Shown here piece after piece: positions 7,238 through 15,209 of a stretch of DNA of 45,815 nt. Origin of the DNA: a virus. The notes beneath the pieces are model-generated. The model saw only the letters and a list, made by a program, of their open reading frames with translations, did no database searches and had not been told where the DNA came from. Both the position numbers and the translations under genes were made by a program. Location: positions 1-45,815 of IMG/VR virus record IMGVR_UViG_3300028844_005013. One strand, 5' to 3'. How positions within the stretch are numbered: position 1 is the stretch's first letter; each line of letters starts with the position of its first letter.

Positions 7238-7452
7238 AACTGCAAAACAATACAAAAGAAGTTTTCGGGTCTCTCCTAAAGGAGAGCAGGGCGGATGGGC
7301 ACATCCACCCCTATTCATACACAACTGGGGTACTGATCTCCATCCTTCGCCAAGCACCTCAGGGGGTACGCCACTATGTGCTTACTGAGATGCAGTCACA
7401 CGCCGAATGGCTGGTAGCCAACCGCGCTGATAAGGCAAAGGGGGAAGCATGA
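7234..7452 (+). CDS. Hypothetical protein, 72 aa, TTG start
   Basis: Unknown. The only reasonable start is TTG at 7234, seven bases after AAGAGG; no in-frame ATG exists near the 5' end. The start codon lies inside palindrome copy 5. The product has a helical C-terminus (LTEMQSHAEWLVANRADKA). The stop overlaps the next start by four bases, beginning a chain of coupled genes. Confidence 0.65.
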   Translation: MQLQNNTKEVFGSLLKESRADGHIHPYSYTTGVLISILRQAPQGVRHYVLTEMQSHAEWLVANRADKAKGEA

Positions 7453-7559
7453 TCTCGGAAACCGCATACAACATCGGCACCTTTCTGGTGCTGCTCCCGG
7501 TAGTAGGTATGTTCCTACTTGCCTGTATACAAGACGCAATCAATGGAGGTGGCAAGTGA
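7449..7559 (+). CDS. Small membrane peptide, 36 aa
   Basis: An ATG overlapping the previous stop starts a 36-codon frame encoding one hydrophobic segment (residues about 8-26: NIGTFLVLLPVVGMFLLAC) and a short polar tail. It is probably a single-pass membrane peptide of unknown role. The following GTG-started gene overlaps its stop, which supports its being translated. Confidence 0.65.
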   Translation: MISETAYNIGTFLVLLPVVGMFLLACIQDAINGGGK

Positions 7560-7726
7560 TTAGGTACCTAATCAAAACAGAGATAGACGGGGTGGAACTG
7601 CGCTTGATCCAGTCCCGGTACGGGTATGTCACTGTGTATGGTATGGACCGTGCCACCCACAAGACATTGGCCGACGCTCTTGCCGACTACAACGGGTGTG
7701 TACGACACGCCCTACAGAGTGTATAA
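7556..7726 (+). CDS. Hypothetical protein, 56 aa, GTG start
   Basis: GTG at 7556 lies just after GGAGGTGGCAA and overlaps the TGA of the 36-aa peptide gene. The frame is open for 56 codons to the TAA at 7724, and the next ATG follows with no gap. The product starts IRYLIKTEIDGVELRLI and looks like a small alpha/beta protein. It is unknown. Confidence 0.65.
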   Translation: MIRYLIKTEIDGVELRLIQSRYGYVTVYGMDRATHKTLADALADYNGCVRHALQSV

Positions 7727-7951
7727 ATGGCCGCTCCCTCAGAGGACTACCTTATCCTGCAAGGACTCGCCCGTAGTGCTGAGAAGTGTTTGGAATATGC
7801 CGACATTTTCTCATCACCTGAACTGATTCTCGAATATGAGAACGAGGCACTTGCGTCTATGCAACTGGGTCTACACATGTCGGGGAGTGACTTCGACCTG
7901 TTCAAGCTACACCCCTTCAACCAATTGGAACAAGTAACCGGAGACAAGTAA
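7727..7951 (+). CDS. Hypothetical acidic helical protein, 74 aa (paralogue at 18196)
   Basis: Unknown. Residues 5-30 (SEDYLILQGLARSAEKCLEY) match the start of the 70-aa protein at 18196 (NEQDIIVEGLFSQSHRALEN) in pattern: acidic residue, two hydrophobics, GL, then a helix ending LExAD[IL]F. These are two members of one small phage family at separate places. It abuts the stop of the previous gene. Confidence 0.75.
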   Translation: MAAPSEDYLILQGLARSAEKCLEYADIFSSPELILEYENEALASMQLGLHMSGSDFDLFKLHPFNQLEQVTGDK

Positions 7952-7952
7952 C

Positions 7953-8183
7953 ATGTACATGGTAACCTTCAAGTGTGATGGGCTAGGCCGCACGGAAACG
8001 TCCGGCCCAATAGAAACCCTGAAGGAGGCATTGGATATGTATGCCAAGGAGGTGGCTGAGACTGCCATCGCAAACCTACACCCCGCAGTCGCAAACCTAC
8101 ACGAGGAGGGTGCAGAAGCACATGCTCGTGAGGCGTACCTCGACTGTATGAAGTCGATGAAGGTGGTGAAAATTATAGCGTGA
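7953..8183 (+). CDS. Hypothetical protein, 76 aa
   Basis: Unknown. ATG at 7953 is nine bases after GGAG. The product has a short beta-strand start (MYMVTFKCDG) and a long Ala/Glu helix with an internal near-repeat (IANLHPAVANLHEEGAEAH). Confidence 0.74.
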   Translation: MYMVTFKCDGLGRTETSGPIETLKEALDMYAKEVAETAIANLHPAVANLHEEGAEAHAREAYLDCMKSMKVVKIIA

Positions 8184-8204
8184 TAAGACCGCGAATTTAG
8201 TATA

Positions 8205-8214
8205 GAAATTTTTC
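8205..8214. repeat. A/T motif GAAATTTTTC upstream of gene 8234
   Basis: Twenty bases before the start codon at 8234; same family as the elements at 5494 and 10159. Confidence 0.5.
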
Positions 8215-8233
8215 AAATAAACGAGAGGACACA

Positions 8234-8548
8234 ATGAAAGCAATGCCAAACCTTTTGACCCCTGAACACCTAGCTGAGATTGCTTGCCGCTACTACCGGC
8301 GCATGTATGGTGAGAGCAGTTGCTCTAGCCGAGCTTCGCTTGCCCTGCACTATGCAGACAGATGCGCCAGACGTGTGAACGGTGGGCTGGAATACCACGG
8401 AGTGGAGGGGTCTACTGACCCTGACTTCCTGTATCTAAACGCTGGTGATACCTACGCCCTGACTGTGGTTGCCGAGCGAGGTCCGTGGGGTGACTACAAA
8501 TTCTCAGCCACTACATGGGGTGACATCATGGAGGCACACAGTGAGTGA
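8234..8548 (+). CDS. Hypothetical protein, 104 aa
   Basis: Unknown. ACGAGAGGACACA precedes ATG at 8234. Helical N-terminal half (LLTPEHLAEIACRYYRRMYG) and beta-rich C-terminal half. Overlaps the next gene by eight bases. Confidence 0.77.
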   Translation: MKAMPNLLTPEHLAEIACRYYRRMYGESSCSSRASLALHYADRCARRVNGGLEYHGVEGSTDPDFLYLNAGDTYALTVVAERGPWGDYKFSATTWGDIMEAHSE

Positions 8549-8738
8549 CCCACACCGCGCTCTCAATCGACGCTCTAAACGTGACAACAAGGCAGCACGC
8601 AAACGTTTGCATACTCGGATAGCTCATCTCCGTAAGCAGATAAAGACATGCAAGGCCGCAACGCAGCAAGGCAGGTACGATGTACAAGCACTAACACCTA
8701 TGATCCGCGAGCTTCAAGAGTTGAAGGCTCGGCTGTGA
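8541..8738 (+). CDS. Hypothetical highly basic protein, 65 aa
   Basis: GTG at 8541 follows GGAGG (8530-8534) with good spacing and is preferred over an upstream ATG deep inside the previous gene. The protein is very rich in Arg and Lys and predicted to be one long helix or coiled coil, compatible with nucleic-acid binding. Palindrome copy 6 (8599-8610) falls in it and encodes part of RKRLHTR. The next gene's GTG overlaps the stop. Confidence 0.7.
   Translation: MSDPHRALNRRSKRDNKAARKRLHTRIAHLRKQIKTCKAATQQGRYDVQALTPMIRELQELKARL
8599..8610. repeat. Dispersed palindrome copy 6 (in gene 8541-8738)
   Basis: Perfect GCAAACGTTTGC core inside coding sequence. Confidence 0.87.
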
Positions 8739-8893
8739 GGAACCGCAAAATTCTTATTCAATTTTTCGCAGTCTTCTTCATGTACTTAGGTACATGGCAA
8801 GGCAAACACATGATGTTAATTTGGAGTGACGATCTCAGCCAGCCCTCGCGTATCATCGCAGTGCCTGACGTTGCTCCTGTCTACGAGATATAA
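8735..8893 (+). CDS. Small membrane protein, 52 aa
   Basis: GTG at 8735 overlaps the preceding TGA. A basic start (VRNRK) precedes a hydrophobic segment (residues about 6-19, ILIQFFAVFFMYLG), giving a signal-anchor layout, then a 30-residue polar domain. Function unknown; likely inserted in the inner membrane. Confidence 0.65.
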   Translation: MRNRKILIQFFAVFFMYLGTWQGKHMMLIWSDDLSQPSRIIAVPDVAPVYEI

Positions 8894-8895
8894 GC

Positions 8896-9078
8896 ATGAC
8901 CAAGCAACACGCACTTAAACAGTTCCGCGATATGTGGACCGTCGCTCTTGACCATAACCCTAAACTGCGAGGCGATAGCATTGCCAAGCGGGAGGAGTGG
9001 AACAACTACACAGACTACCTGTGTAAGAGTGGGCACATAACCGAACACCAATACGACACATGGGACAACCCCTTCTAA
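8896..9078 (+). CDS. Hypothetical protein, 60 aa
   Basis: Unknown, rich in charged and aromatic residues. Starts two bases after the previous stop; its TAA shares a base with the ATG of the next gene. Confidence 0.72.
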   Translation: MTKQHALKQFRDMWTVALDHNPKLRGDSIAKREEWNNYTDYLCKSGHITEHQYDTWDNPF

Positions 9079-9437
9079 TGAATATCAACCAGAAAATCGA
9101 AGCGATACAGACACGATACAAGCACAAGCAAGCACAACTACAAGAGGAGATGCGAGCCGAGATCGAAGCTGCCCTCGCCAAACACTATGCACCCACACCC
9201 AAACAGGATGAGCGGGAAGCCGAGAGGCTAGATGTTGCCACGGACCTGTTCATTTTTGAGTACAACTCCCCCTACCCCAACCCCGGCATACTCGACGTAC
9301 TTGAGCATCTCTACAGACGATACGGGAAGCGTGAGGTAGACACATCCCTGCGTCGTAAGGGGTGTGAGATCCCACCTAACGTATCCCCCTCACCCGTGTC
9401 TCCCCGCGAATTTCTAAAGAAATTTTGGGGACTGTAA
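9078..9437 (+). CDS. Hypothetical protein, 119 aa, N-terminal coiled coil
   Basis: ATG at 9078 in TAATG overlap with the previous stop. Residues 1-60 form a charged helix likely to be a coiled coil (IEAIQTRYKHKQAQLQEEM). The C-terminal part has a Pro-rich stretch. Unknown function. Confidence 0.75.
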   Translation: MNINQKIEAIQTRYKHKQAQLQEEMRAEIEAALAKHYAPTPKQDEREAERLDVATDLFIFEYNSPYPNPGILDVLEHLYRRYGKREVDTSLRRKGCEIPPNVSPSPVSPREFLKKFWGL

Positions 9438-9442
9438 AATTT

Positions 9443-9456
9443 GCAAACGTTTGCAG
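9443..9456. repeat. Dispersed palindrome copy 7 (intergenic)
   Basis: Perfect TGCAAACGTTTGCA six bases after the stop at 9437 and about 80 bases upstream of the start at 9537. It lies just upstream of a weak TTGAAA-N16-TAATTT promoter-like pair (about 9463-9490). Confidence 0.9.
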
Positions 9457-9536
9457 AATGATTTGAAAATTCTGGAAAGCGTGCTAATTTAGATGGCAGC
9501 CACCCCGGCTACCGAAACAAAATCAAGGAATACATT

Positions 9537-9854
9537 ATGCGAAAGGTCACGCAGCAAATCAAAGACGCTTGGGAAGCAGGTGAGGAGCGCACCATAGGTA
9601 ACACCTACACTGACGGCAAGTCCGTGTACCTACACAGTAACGAGATCATCCGCCGCAACGATGACGGCACGGTGCAGTTCACCAATGCCGGATGGCCCAC
9701 CCGGCTCACACATGAGAGGCTCGGTGGTATCCTCCCCATCTGTGTCTTCCGCAGGGAATGGCTCACACATGTGTGTGCCATGGGCGATTGGGATAACGCA
9801 AAGGCGATGTCCGATGGTGATTGGTACAATCTGGAGGATTACGCCACATGTTAA
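9537..9854 (+). CDS. Hypothetical protein, 105 aa
   Basis: Unknown. It starts a new cluster after a 99-base gap that holds palindrome copy 7. AAGGAATACATT precedes the ATG. The protein has a beta-rich middle and a Trp-rich end (MGDWDNAKAMSDGDWYNLED). Overlaps the next gene by seven bases. Confidence 0.76.
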   Translation: MRKVTQQIKDAWEAGEERTIGNTYTDGKSVYLHSNEIIRRNDDGTVQFTNAGWPTRLTHERLGGILPICVFRREWLTHVCAMGDWDNAKAMSDGDWYNLEDYATC

Positions 9855-10159
9855 AGCTATTCAACGGGCTTGACGAAACCGTCGAAGCTGAAGAGAACTA
9901 TGCATGGGAGGGCATCTACTTCCACGGTCAGGCTGAACGATGGGTTGAGGCGCAACCAGATGTATACGCCCCGGACCTTGTGTCTGGCCCGTCATACCCT
10001 TCCGAAGGCATACACGATGCGGAGGCATACGGACTCCCGTGCAATGTATACCTGTGGTGGGATGGTGGGATTCGCCGCGGCTTGGTCGTCGCCAAAGAGG
10101 ATAAGCAAGGTAACGAGTACGCTCTTGATCGCTTCGTGAGACAGCGCGGAACTCTTTAG
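9848..10159 (+). CDS. Hypothetical acidic protein, 103 aa
   Basis: ATG at 9848 chosen over an upstream out-of-context start because GGAGG lies ten bases before it. Rich in Trp, Tyr, Glu and Asp (EENYAWEGIYFHGQAERWVE). Unknown function. Confidence 0.75.
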   Translation: MLKLFNGLDETVEAEENYAWEGIYFHGQAERWVEAQPDVYAPDLVSGPSYPSEGIHDAEAYGLPCNVYLWWDGGIRRGLVVAKEDKQGNEYALDRFVRQRGTL

Positions 10160-10167
10160 AATTTTTC
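10159..10167. repeat. A/T motif GAATTTTTC upstream of gene 10211
   Basis: Begins at the stop codon of the previous gene, about 45 bases before the next start; the leader also contains two TAATACACAC repeats. Confidence 0.45.
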
Positions 10168-10210
10168 ACACAACTAATACACACACCTAATACACACCAA
10201 GGAACACACC

Positions 10211-11245
10211 ATGAGCAACGACATCCTTAACGCCTTTGTCGATCAAGTCGGAGATGAATCCCCCACCCTTACCCTCGAACAGATCAGCGAGGGATTGGGC
10301 CGCAAGCGTGTCTCAGTCACACTGCGCCGCAAGGTGAACGAGATGGTCAAGGCAGGTCTGCTTGATCACACTGACGGAAGCTACTCGCTCTCAGATGCAG
10401 GAGTGGAGATGGTGCTGGAAGGCACCCCGGTCGAAGAGACCACTGCCCCTGAGCCTGAGATCACCAGTGAGTTCGGCGACGACGGCAGCGAACCTGAAGA
10501 GGTGGTGACTGTTGAAGCTGAAATTGTCGAAGACGACGTTGACCTCCCACCTGAAGGGAGCTTCCCGTTTGTCGATGAAGACGAACCCGAGATCGTGTAC
10601 TCAGCGGAGGCAGTCGAATACCCGATGGTGGCCCGTGTCATGTGGGAATCTGAGGGGTTGTCCCTGAGTGGCATCACCGAAACCGACATCACCGTCCGTA
10701 AGGAATCCATTCGGGAAGCGGCACAGGTTGCAAAGACGATGAACGACCGGCTTGGTCTTGTACAAGGTGAACTCCTGTATGAGATCAAGGCAGGTGAGTA
10801 CTGGCAAGAGTGGGAGTTCGACAGCTTCGAGGCATACGTCGAGTCTGAGCTTGGATACAAAGCCCGCAAGGCCAAGTACATGATCGACATCTACGCCAAG
10901 TTTGTGCTTGAGTTGGGCCTGCCAATGGAGCGACTGAAGGCACTCGAATGGTCGAAGGCAAAAGAGGTGCTGACGATCATCGACAAAGAGAACAGCGACG
11001 AAGTTCTCGGGGTACTCGAAGAGTCCACCTTCAAGGAAGTGCAGTCATATGCCCGAGCTAAGAAGGGCAAAGCTGACGAGGTAGGTTTTACCCGGTTGTC
11101 CTTCTCCCTGAGTGAGGATCAAGCAGACATGGTCAAGCTGGCGCTTGCCTCTGCCTGTAAGGTGCTTGACTCAGACGAACAGGGGCGGGCCTTGGTAGCC
11201 ATGGCTGAGGAGTATGTCGCAACCTACGGTAGCGGAGATGCCTGA
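10211..11245 (+). CDS. Putative winged-helix DNA-binding protein, 344 aa
   Basis: Three parts are visible. Residues 1-70 look like a winged helix (TLEQISEGLGRKRVSVTLRR followed by KAGLLDHTDGSYSLSD). Residues about 75-130 form an acidic low-complexity linker. Residues about 160-290 form a helical domain (LVQGELLYEIKAGEYWQEW, then FEAYVESELGYKARKAKYMI). The last region resembles helical DNA-binding domains of ParB/KorB-like or phage DUF3102-type proteins, from memory only. It is a candidate regulator or DNA-organising protein and could be tested as the binder of the dispersed palindrome. It lies just upstream of the SWIM/AAA+/VWA set and overlaps the SWIM gene. Confidence 0.75.
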   Translation: MSNDILNAFVDQVGDESPTLTLEQISEGLGRKRVSVTLRRKVNEMVKAGLLDHTDGSYSLSDAGVEMVLEGTPVEETTAPEPEITSEFGDDGSEPEEVVTVEAEIVEDDVDLPPEGSFPFVDEDEPEIVYSAEAVEYPMVARVMWESEGLSLSGITETDITVRKESIREAAQVAKTMNDRLGLVQGELLYEIKAGEYWQEWEFDSFEAYVESELGYKARKAKYMIDIYAKFVLELGLPMERLKALEWSKAKEVLTIIDKENSDEVLGVLEESTFKEVQSYARAKKGKADEVGFTRLSFSLSEDQADMVKLALASACKVLDSDEQGRALVAMAEEYVATYGSGDA

Positions 11246-11642
11246 GACGTTCACCGACGTTATCCGTGCTAACTATGCACACGTCTACCTCTTCACCGAG
11301 GTGGGCGTGTGCAAAGTAGCGCGAGATAAATATGGAAATTTTTCAGAAGTTTTCTACCGGTGCGACACAACAACATGTGAGTGCCCAGCAGGCACACACG
11401 GTGTACGATGTCGCCACATCGAAATGAGAATGCAAACGTTTGCATCAAAGAAAGTAGTGAACGCAGTTAAACTAAGCGAGGTGCTAAGGAAATACGAAAC
11501 GCTCACGTTCGGCACACAAGTGACACACACCGTGCGTCCCGGTTGTGCTAACGTGATCTCCCGGAAACCCCGCGGAGACGAACCTTACCCGATGGTTGTC
11601 GCCATCGAGAATCATATCCCCCTATACTGGATCTTTACCTAA
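11238..11642 (+). CDS. Small SWIM zinc-finger protein, 134 aa
   Basis: A SWIM-type motif CxC-x(n)-CxH is visible about residues 48-64 (CDTTTCECPAGTHGVRCRHI). SWIM fingers bind zinc and mediate DNA or protein contacts. The same motif occurs at the N-terminus of the next gene's AAA+ protein, so the two are likely partners or products of domain duplication. The start is uncertain: ATG 11238 gives an eight-base overlap, ATG 11214 a longer one. Palindrome copy 8 (11431-11444) lies inside. The stop overlaps the next start (TAATG). Confidence 0.8.
   Translation: MPETFTDVIRANYAHVYLFTEVGVCKVARDKYGNFSEVFYRCDTTTCECPAGTHGVRCRHIEMRMQTFASKKVVNAVKLSEVLRKYETLTFGTQVTHTVRPGCANVISRKPRGDEPYPMVVAIENHIPLYWIFT
11431..11444. 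repeat. Dispersed palindrome copy 8 (in gene 11238-11642)
   Basis: Perfect TGCAAACGTTTGCA inside coding sequence, read as Q-T-F-A. Confidence 0.9.
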
Positions 11643-13078
11643 TGAGTACTACAACGCCAATCGCACACCTCCCCTCTGCCTTCGTCCTTCGCTCCAATAA
11701 ACGCGAGTGGAAGTTCTACCACCTGAGCACTGACCTCGGGGGCAATCCTACAGTGGACGCAAAGCACACAGTCAAACGGATACGAGGGAAGGCGTCTTGT
11801 ACTTGCTCGGCCTTTCACTCCGCGGATCAATGTAAACACACCCGTGTCCTCAAGTACAACTACCCTGCGGAGAGCAGCAAGCGGGTGCCTAAGAGTGAAA
11901 GCGTTCACTCCCACTACCTTGACGAGGACATGGTAACACCCCTTGCCTTCCCGACCCCCATCCATGCGGAAACAGGTGACCTCTGTGTCATCCCTAAGGA
12001 CAGCAAGTACCTGACTGCTTTTCCCCCACCTTCCCCCGATACACCTTTAGATGAGTTTATCACCACGTTCCGTAGCTCGGGGGTATCCCATACCCACACC
12101 TACCAGCGGCTGGTACATGACCTCGAACACATGTTCCTGAAACACCGGGAACCATCCTTGGCCTACAAGGCCCCTGAGACTATCATCTACGTTAACCGTG
12201 AAATGGAGTTTCCCTCTGCTATCTCTACCTTCACGGCAGCTACCGGCAAGGGCAAGCCTTGGGAGGGCGTGCCCAAACCTGCCGGGTTCTCTGTGTCTGA
12301 TGAGGATTGGCGTGTTCTTCTGTACTGCCTGACTAAGGCGAAACCTGTGATGTTGATCGGTGGTACAGGCTGTGGCAAGACCGAACTTGTGGCCCATGCT
12401 GTTGACGCACTTGATCGTGATCTGGAATCGTTCAACTGTGGGGCTATGCAAAACCCGCGGACTAGTCTGATTGGTCGGACTCACCTGAATGACAAGGGCA
12501 CCTTCTTTAAGAAGGCTCGCTTTGTGGAAGCGGTGACTGAGGATAACATGGTTATCCTTGCAGATGAAATCTCCCGCAGTTCTGTGGATGTGTTCAACAT
12601 CCTCCTGCCTGTGCTTGATCGACAGGGGTACATCAGCATAGACGAGAGCGAGGAGACTGAACAGGTGTTCGTTGCCCCGACTGTTGCGATTGTTGCCACT
12701 GCGAACATCGGGTCTGAGTACACAGGTACCACACAGATTGACCGTGCCTTGTCTGATCGCTTCCTGAAAATCAACCTCGACTACCCCCAACCTGAGGAGG
12801 AGGTACGTGTATTGCGTGACCGGTACGAGGTGCCAAAGCAGTGGGTTACCGACCTCGTCAACTGTGCATGGTCACAGCGGAAGCTGGCTAGGGAAGATGA
12901 ATTCTCCATTGAGATCTCTACCCGTATGCTCTTCGACACAGTCCAGATGGTTGCGGATGGTATCCCGGCACGTGAGGCTGTCGGGGCGAGTATCCTGTCT
13001 GCCTTTGCATCAGACGGAGGCGAGGACTCAGAGCAGGCAAACGTGAGGCTCCTGTTCTCGAGGAGCAACATGCTGTAG
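11642..13078 (+). CDS. SWIM domain-AAA+ ATPase (MoxR/CobS-like), 478 aa
   Basis: An N-terminal SWIM zinc finger (C53, C55, C64, H66) precedes a AAA+ module. Walker A is GGTGCGKT (240-247), Walker B is MVILADE (303-309), the sensor-1 segment is IVATAN (to N355), and ALSDRF (369-374) is typical of MoxR-type ATPases. Such ATPases act as remodelling chaperones together with a VWA-domain partner, as CobS with CobT. The next gene encodes exactly such a partner. Fusion to a SWIM finger is unusual and suggests targeting to DNA or to the small SWIM protein encoded just upstream. A role in cobalamin synthesis is unlikely, since no other pathway gene is present. Confidence 0.9.
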   Translation: MSTTTPIAHLPSAFVLRSNKREWKFYHLSTDLGGNPTVDAKHTVKRIRGKASCTCSAFHSADQCKHTRVLKYNYPAESSKRVPKSESVHSHYLDEDMVTPLAFPTPIHAETGDLCVIPKDSKYLTAFPPPSPDTPLDEFITTFRSSGVSHTHTYQRLVHDLEHMFLKHREPSLAYKAPETIIYVNREMEFPSAISTFTAATGKGKPWEGVPKPAGFSVSDEDWRVLLYCLTKAKPVMLIGGTGCGKTELVAHAVDALDRDLESFNCGAMQNPRTSLIGRTHLNDKGTFFKKARFVEAVTEDNMVILADEISRSSVDVFNILLPVLDRQGYISIDESEETEQVFVAPTVAIVATANIGSEYTGTTQIDRALSDRFLKINLDYPQPEEEVRVLRDRYEVPKQWVTDLVNCAWSQRKLAREDEFSIEISTRMLFDTVQMVADGIPAREAVGASILSAFASDGGEDSEQANVRLLFSRSNML

Positions 13079-13109
13079 GATAACGTGTAAAGGACGCTGG
13101 TTTTTAACT

Positions 13110-13119
13110 GAAATTTTTG
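13110..13119. repeat. A/T motif GAAATTTTTG upstream of gene 13130
   Basis: In the 51-base gap between the AAA+ and VWA genes, just before GAGGATTTATT and the start codon. Confidence 0.4.
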
Positions 13120-13129
13120 AGGATTTATT

Positions 13130-15208
13130 ATGGCATCTTGGGCAACAGGTATAACTAAGTGGTGGGAGCGGGGAGAAGAGGACCTCTTCTCTTTCCGTGG
13201 TATTAAGCGGGCAAACTTTGAACAGTATAAGAAGCGCCGCTCAATGGTCGAGCTAACTCGGAAGGCGTATATGACCTGTCGTATTCACGGCATGGATAGC
13301 CCCGAGATCAAGTTTGATCACAACTCGCTGGAAAGCAACGGGGAAACTAACTGTAAGGGCAAGATAAGCCTGAACCCACTACTCATACACAACCACCCGA
13401 TAGAGGAGCATGAGGGGTTGGTACTAGGGGTAGCCCTACATGAAGCGGAGCATAACCTTATCTCTAAAGAGATAGTGACGGAGATGGGTCGCGCTGACCA
13501 GTTCCTCAGCCGGGCTTTGAACTACTGCGAGGATGCTCGGGTAGAGTGGTCGGCGCGGGAACGCAGCCCGGGGTTCGCTAAGTATCTGGACCAACGGTCT
13601 GCCATCACCATGACCAAGGGGTTTGATGTACTCCGTAAGGAGTGGGAGGATATTGACCCTTTCACTAAAGCTACCACCATTAGCCTACTCACCCTGAAGT
13701 ATGATCGAGCGGTGCTCGACTTCATGCGGGATTGGGAGCGAGAAGGTATCCACCCGTTTAAGATCGCGTCTGCCCTCCGGCCCCTATGTAAGGATGTGAC
13801 GGGGGTGAAGAAAGCGGCTGAGGAATTAGCGAAGATGTTTAAGTACTTTGCTAGACGTGACGGCGCGGATTTTGATCTCAAAAAATTCGTGGAAGAATTC
13901 GGTGAGGGTGACGCTGACGACGAAGCAGGGGAAGGTGGGGCAAGCGAAGGTGAGGCTGGCGAGAAAGGTGAGACCGGCGAGAAAGGTGAAGCTGGCGAAG
14001 GTACTCCCAGTGAAGGTGAAGGCGAGGGTGAAGGTGAAGGTGGGGGCAGTGACGGCGGTGAGGCAGGCGAAGAAGGTGGTGACGGTGCAGGCACAGAGTG
14101 GAGTCGCGAGGAGGAACAGCAGGCAAGACGCTCATGTGCTAGCACCGGGAGGGGGGAGGCAGAAAGTAGTTCCGAACCTACAGCCTATATGTCACAACGT
14201 CGTGCTAGTGGGGACATCTGCGAGCAGCATGAGAGGCTAGGGGAACATGCCGCTAGGGTTGTTAAAGAAATGATACAGGCAGCGGAGGAAGATCTCGCAG
14301 ACAAAGTCGAGGAGCTTGGAGACGAAGAGAACAACAATTACGGCTCGGTAGTATCCCGCAAAGTGTCCCGGTCTACCCCAAAGATTGGGGGTAAGTTCTA
14401 CATGGAGAAGAAGTACATTGACACAGTCACTAAGCGTTGCCGCAGTAAGGTCAAGTTACTCCAACGGAAGGTTTCTATTGTACGCCATGCTGATAAGAGT
14501 TCCTTCCTGAAGGAACGGCAGGAGGGCGAGATTGACTTTGATAAGTTAGCCTCTGCCCGCATCTCCCGTAGGGTTTTCAAACTTGCAAACGTTTGCAAAA
14601 CTGAGGGACTTAGCTTGTGCTTGCTCTTAGACGAATCGGGGTCTATGCATTTCGATTACGGTCACAAAGGCTCCTTTGTTGACTTGGATACCCGTGCATC
14701 AAAGGTATTGGATATGGCATACACAATCGTAGCTGCCTTGCAGAAAGCTCCGAACATGGAGATCTTCGTATACTCACATGGTTCAGCACCGGGTTCCGAT
14801 TATGACTGCATGTACAAGGAGTTGTACTCCCCCGAGAATCCCGACATCAAAGGGATCTTCAACTACACCGGGTCTGTACAAAACTACGACCACATTGCCA
14901 TCAAACGGATAGGCGAGGAGTTCCTACAGCGAGCTACCTGTGAGCGTAAGATGTTCCTTGTTCTCTCGGACGGGGCACCTGAAGGTGAGGACTACGGCGG
15001 TGAAGGTGCAAAGAGGTTGACCGGCGCTGAGGTCAAGCGGTTAGAGAAGAAGGGCGTAAACATGTCGATGGTACAGATTGGATTTGCTGACCCCGACCTT
15101 ATGTTCACACACTACTTGGATCTCCGGGGGCATGAGTCGTCAGGTGACCTGACTTCACCCCTAGCTAAGTTCCTGATGAAGCAGATGAAAAAGTCTAAGG
15201 TGCAGTAA
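13130..15208 (+). CDS. Metallopeptidase-like + VWA protein (CobT-like), 692 aa
   Basis: The N-terminal domain carries HEAEH (104-108), a HExxH zinc motif, followed by NYCEDARVEW (131-140), which could supply a further ligand. A long Gly/Glu low-complexity linker (about 250-330) leads to a C-terminal VWA domain with a MIDAS motif LLLDESGSM (D501, S503, S505) and a later LVLSDGAPEG segment. This is the layout of predicted metallopeptidase-VWA (DUF2201/CobT-like) proteins that pair with MoxR/CobS ATPases, here encoded just upstream. Palindrome copy 9 (14584-14597) lies at the start of the VWA domain. The target of the complex is unknown. Confidence 0.88.
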   Translation: MASWATGITKWWERGEEDLFSFRGIKRANFEQYKKRRSMVELTRKAYMTCRIHGMDSPEIKFDHNSLESNGETNCKGKISLNPLLIHNHPIEEHEGLVLGVALHEAEHNLISKEIVTEMGRADQFLSRALNYCEDARVEWSARERSPGFAKYLDQRSAITMTKGFDVLRKEWEDIDPFTKATTISLLTLKYDRAVLDFMRDWEREGIHPFKIASALRPLCKDVTGVKKAAEELAKMFKYFARRDGADFDLKKFVEEFGEGDADDEAGEGGASEGEAGEKGETGEKGEAGEGTPSEGEGEGEGEGGGSDGGEAGEEGGDGAGTEWSREEEQQARRSCASTGRGEAESSSEPTAYMSQRRASGDICEQHERLGEHAARVVKEMIQAAEEDLADKVEELGDEENNNYGSVVSRKVSRSTPKIGGKFYMEKKYIDTVTKRCRSKVKLLQRKVSIVRHADKSSFLKERQEGEIDFDKLASARISRRVFKLANVCKTEGLSLCLLLDESGSMHFDYGHKGSFVDLDTRASKVLDMAYTIVAALQKAPNMEIFVYSHGSAPGSDYDCMYKELYSPENPDIKGIFNYTGSVQNYDHIAIKRIGEEFLQRATCERKMFLVLSDGAPEGEDYGGEGAKRLTGAEVKRLEKKGVNMSMVQIGFADPDLMFTHYLDLRGHESSGDLTSPLAKFLMKQMKKSKVQ
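14584..14597. repeat. Dispersed palindrome copy 9 (in gene 13130-15208)
   Basis: Perfect TGCAAACGTTTGCA inside coding sequence, read as A-N-V-C. Confidence 0.9.
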
Positions 15209-15209
15209 G

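Noticed and set aside
13522-14145. Minus-strand Pro/Ser-rich 207-codon frame
   Set aside because: Antisense shadow of the Gly/Glu-rich linker of the VWA gene.
11642-15208. Cobaltochelatase CobS/CobT (cobalamin synthesis)
   Set aside because: The fold similarity is real, but there are SWIM and HExxH domains and no other cobalamin genes. A MoxR-VWA chaperone role is more likely.
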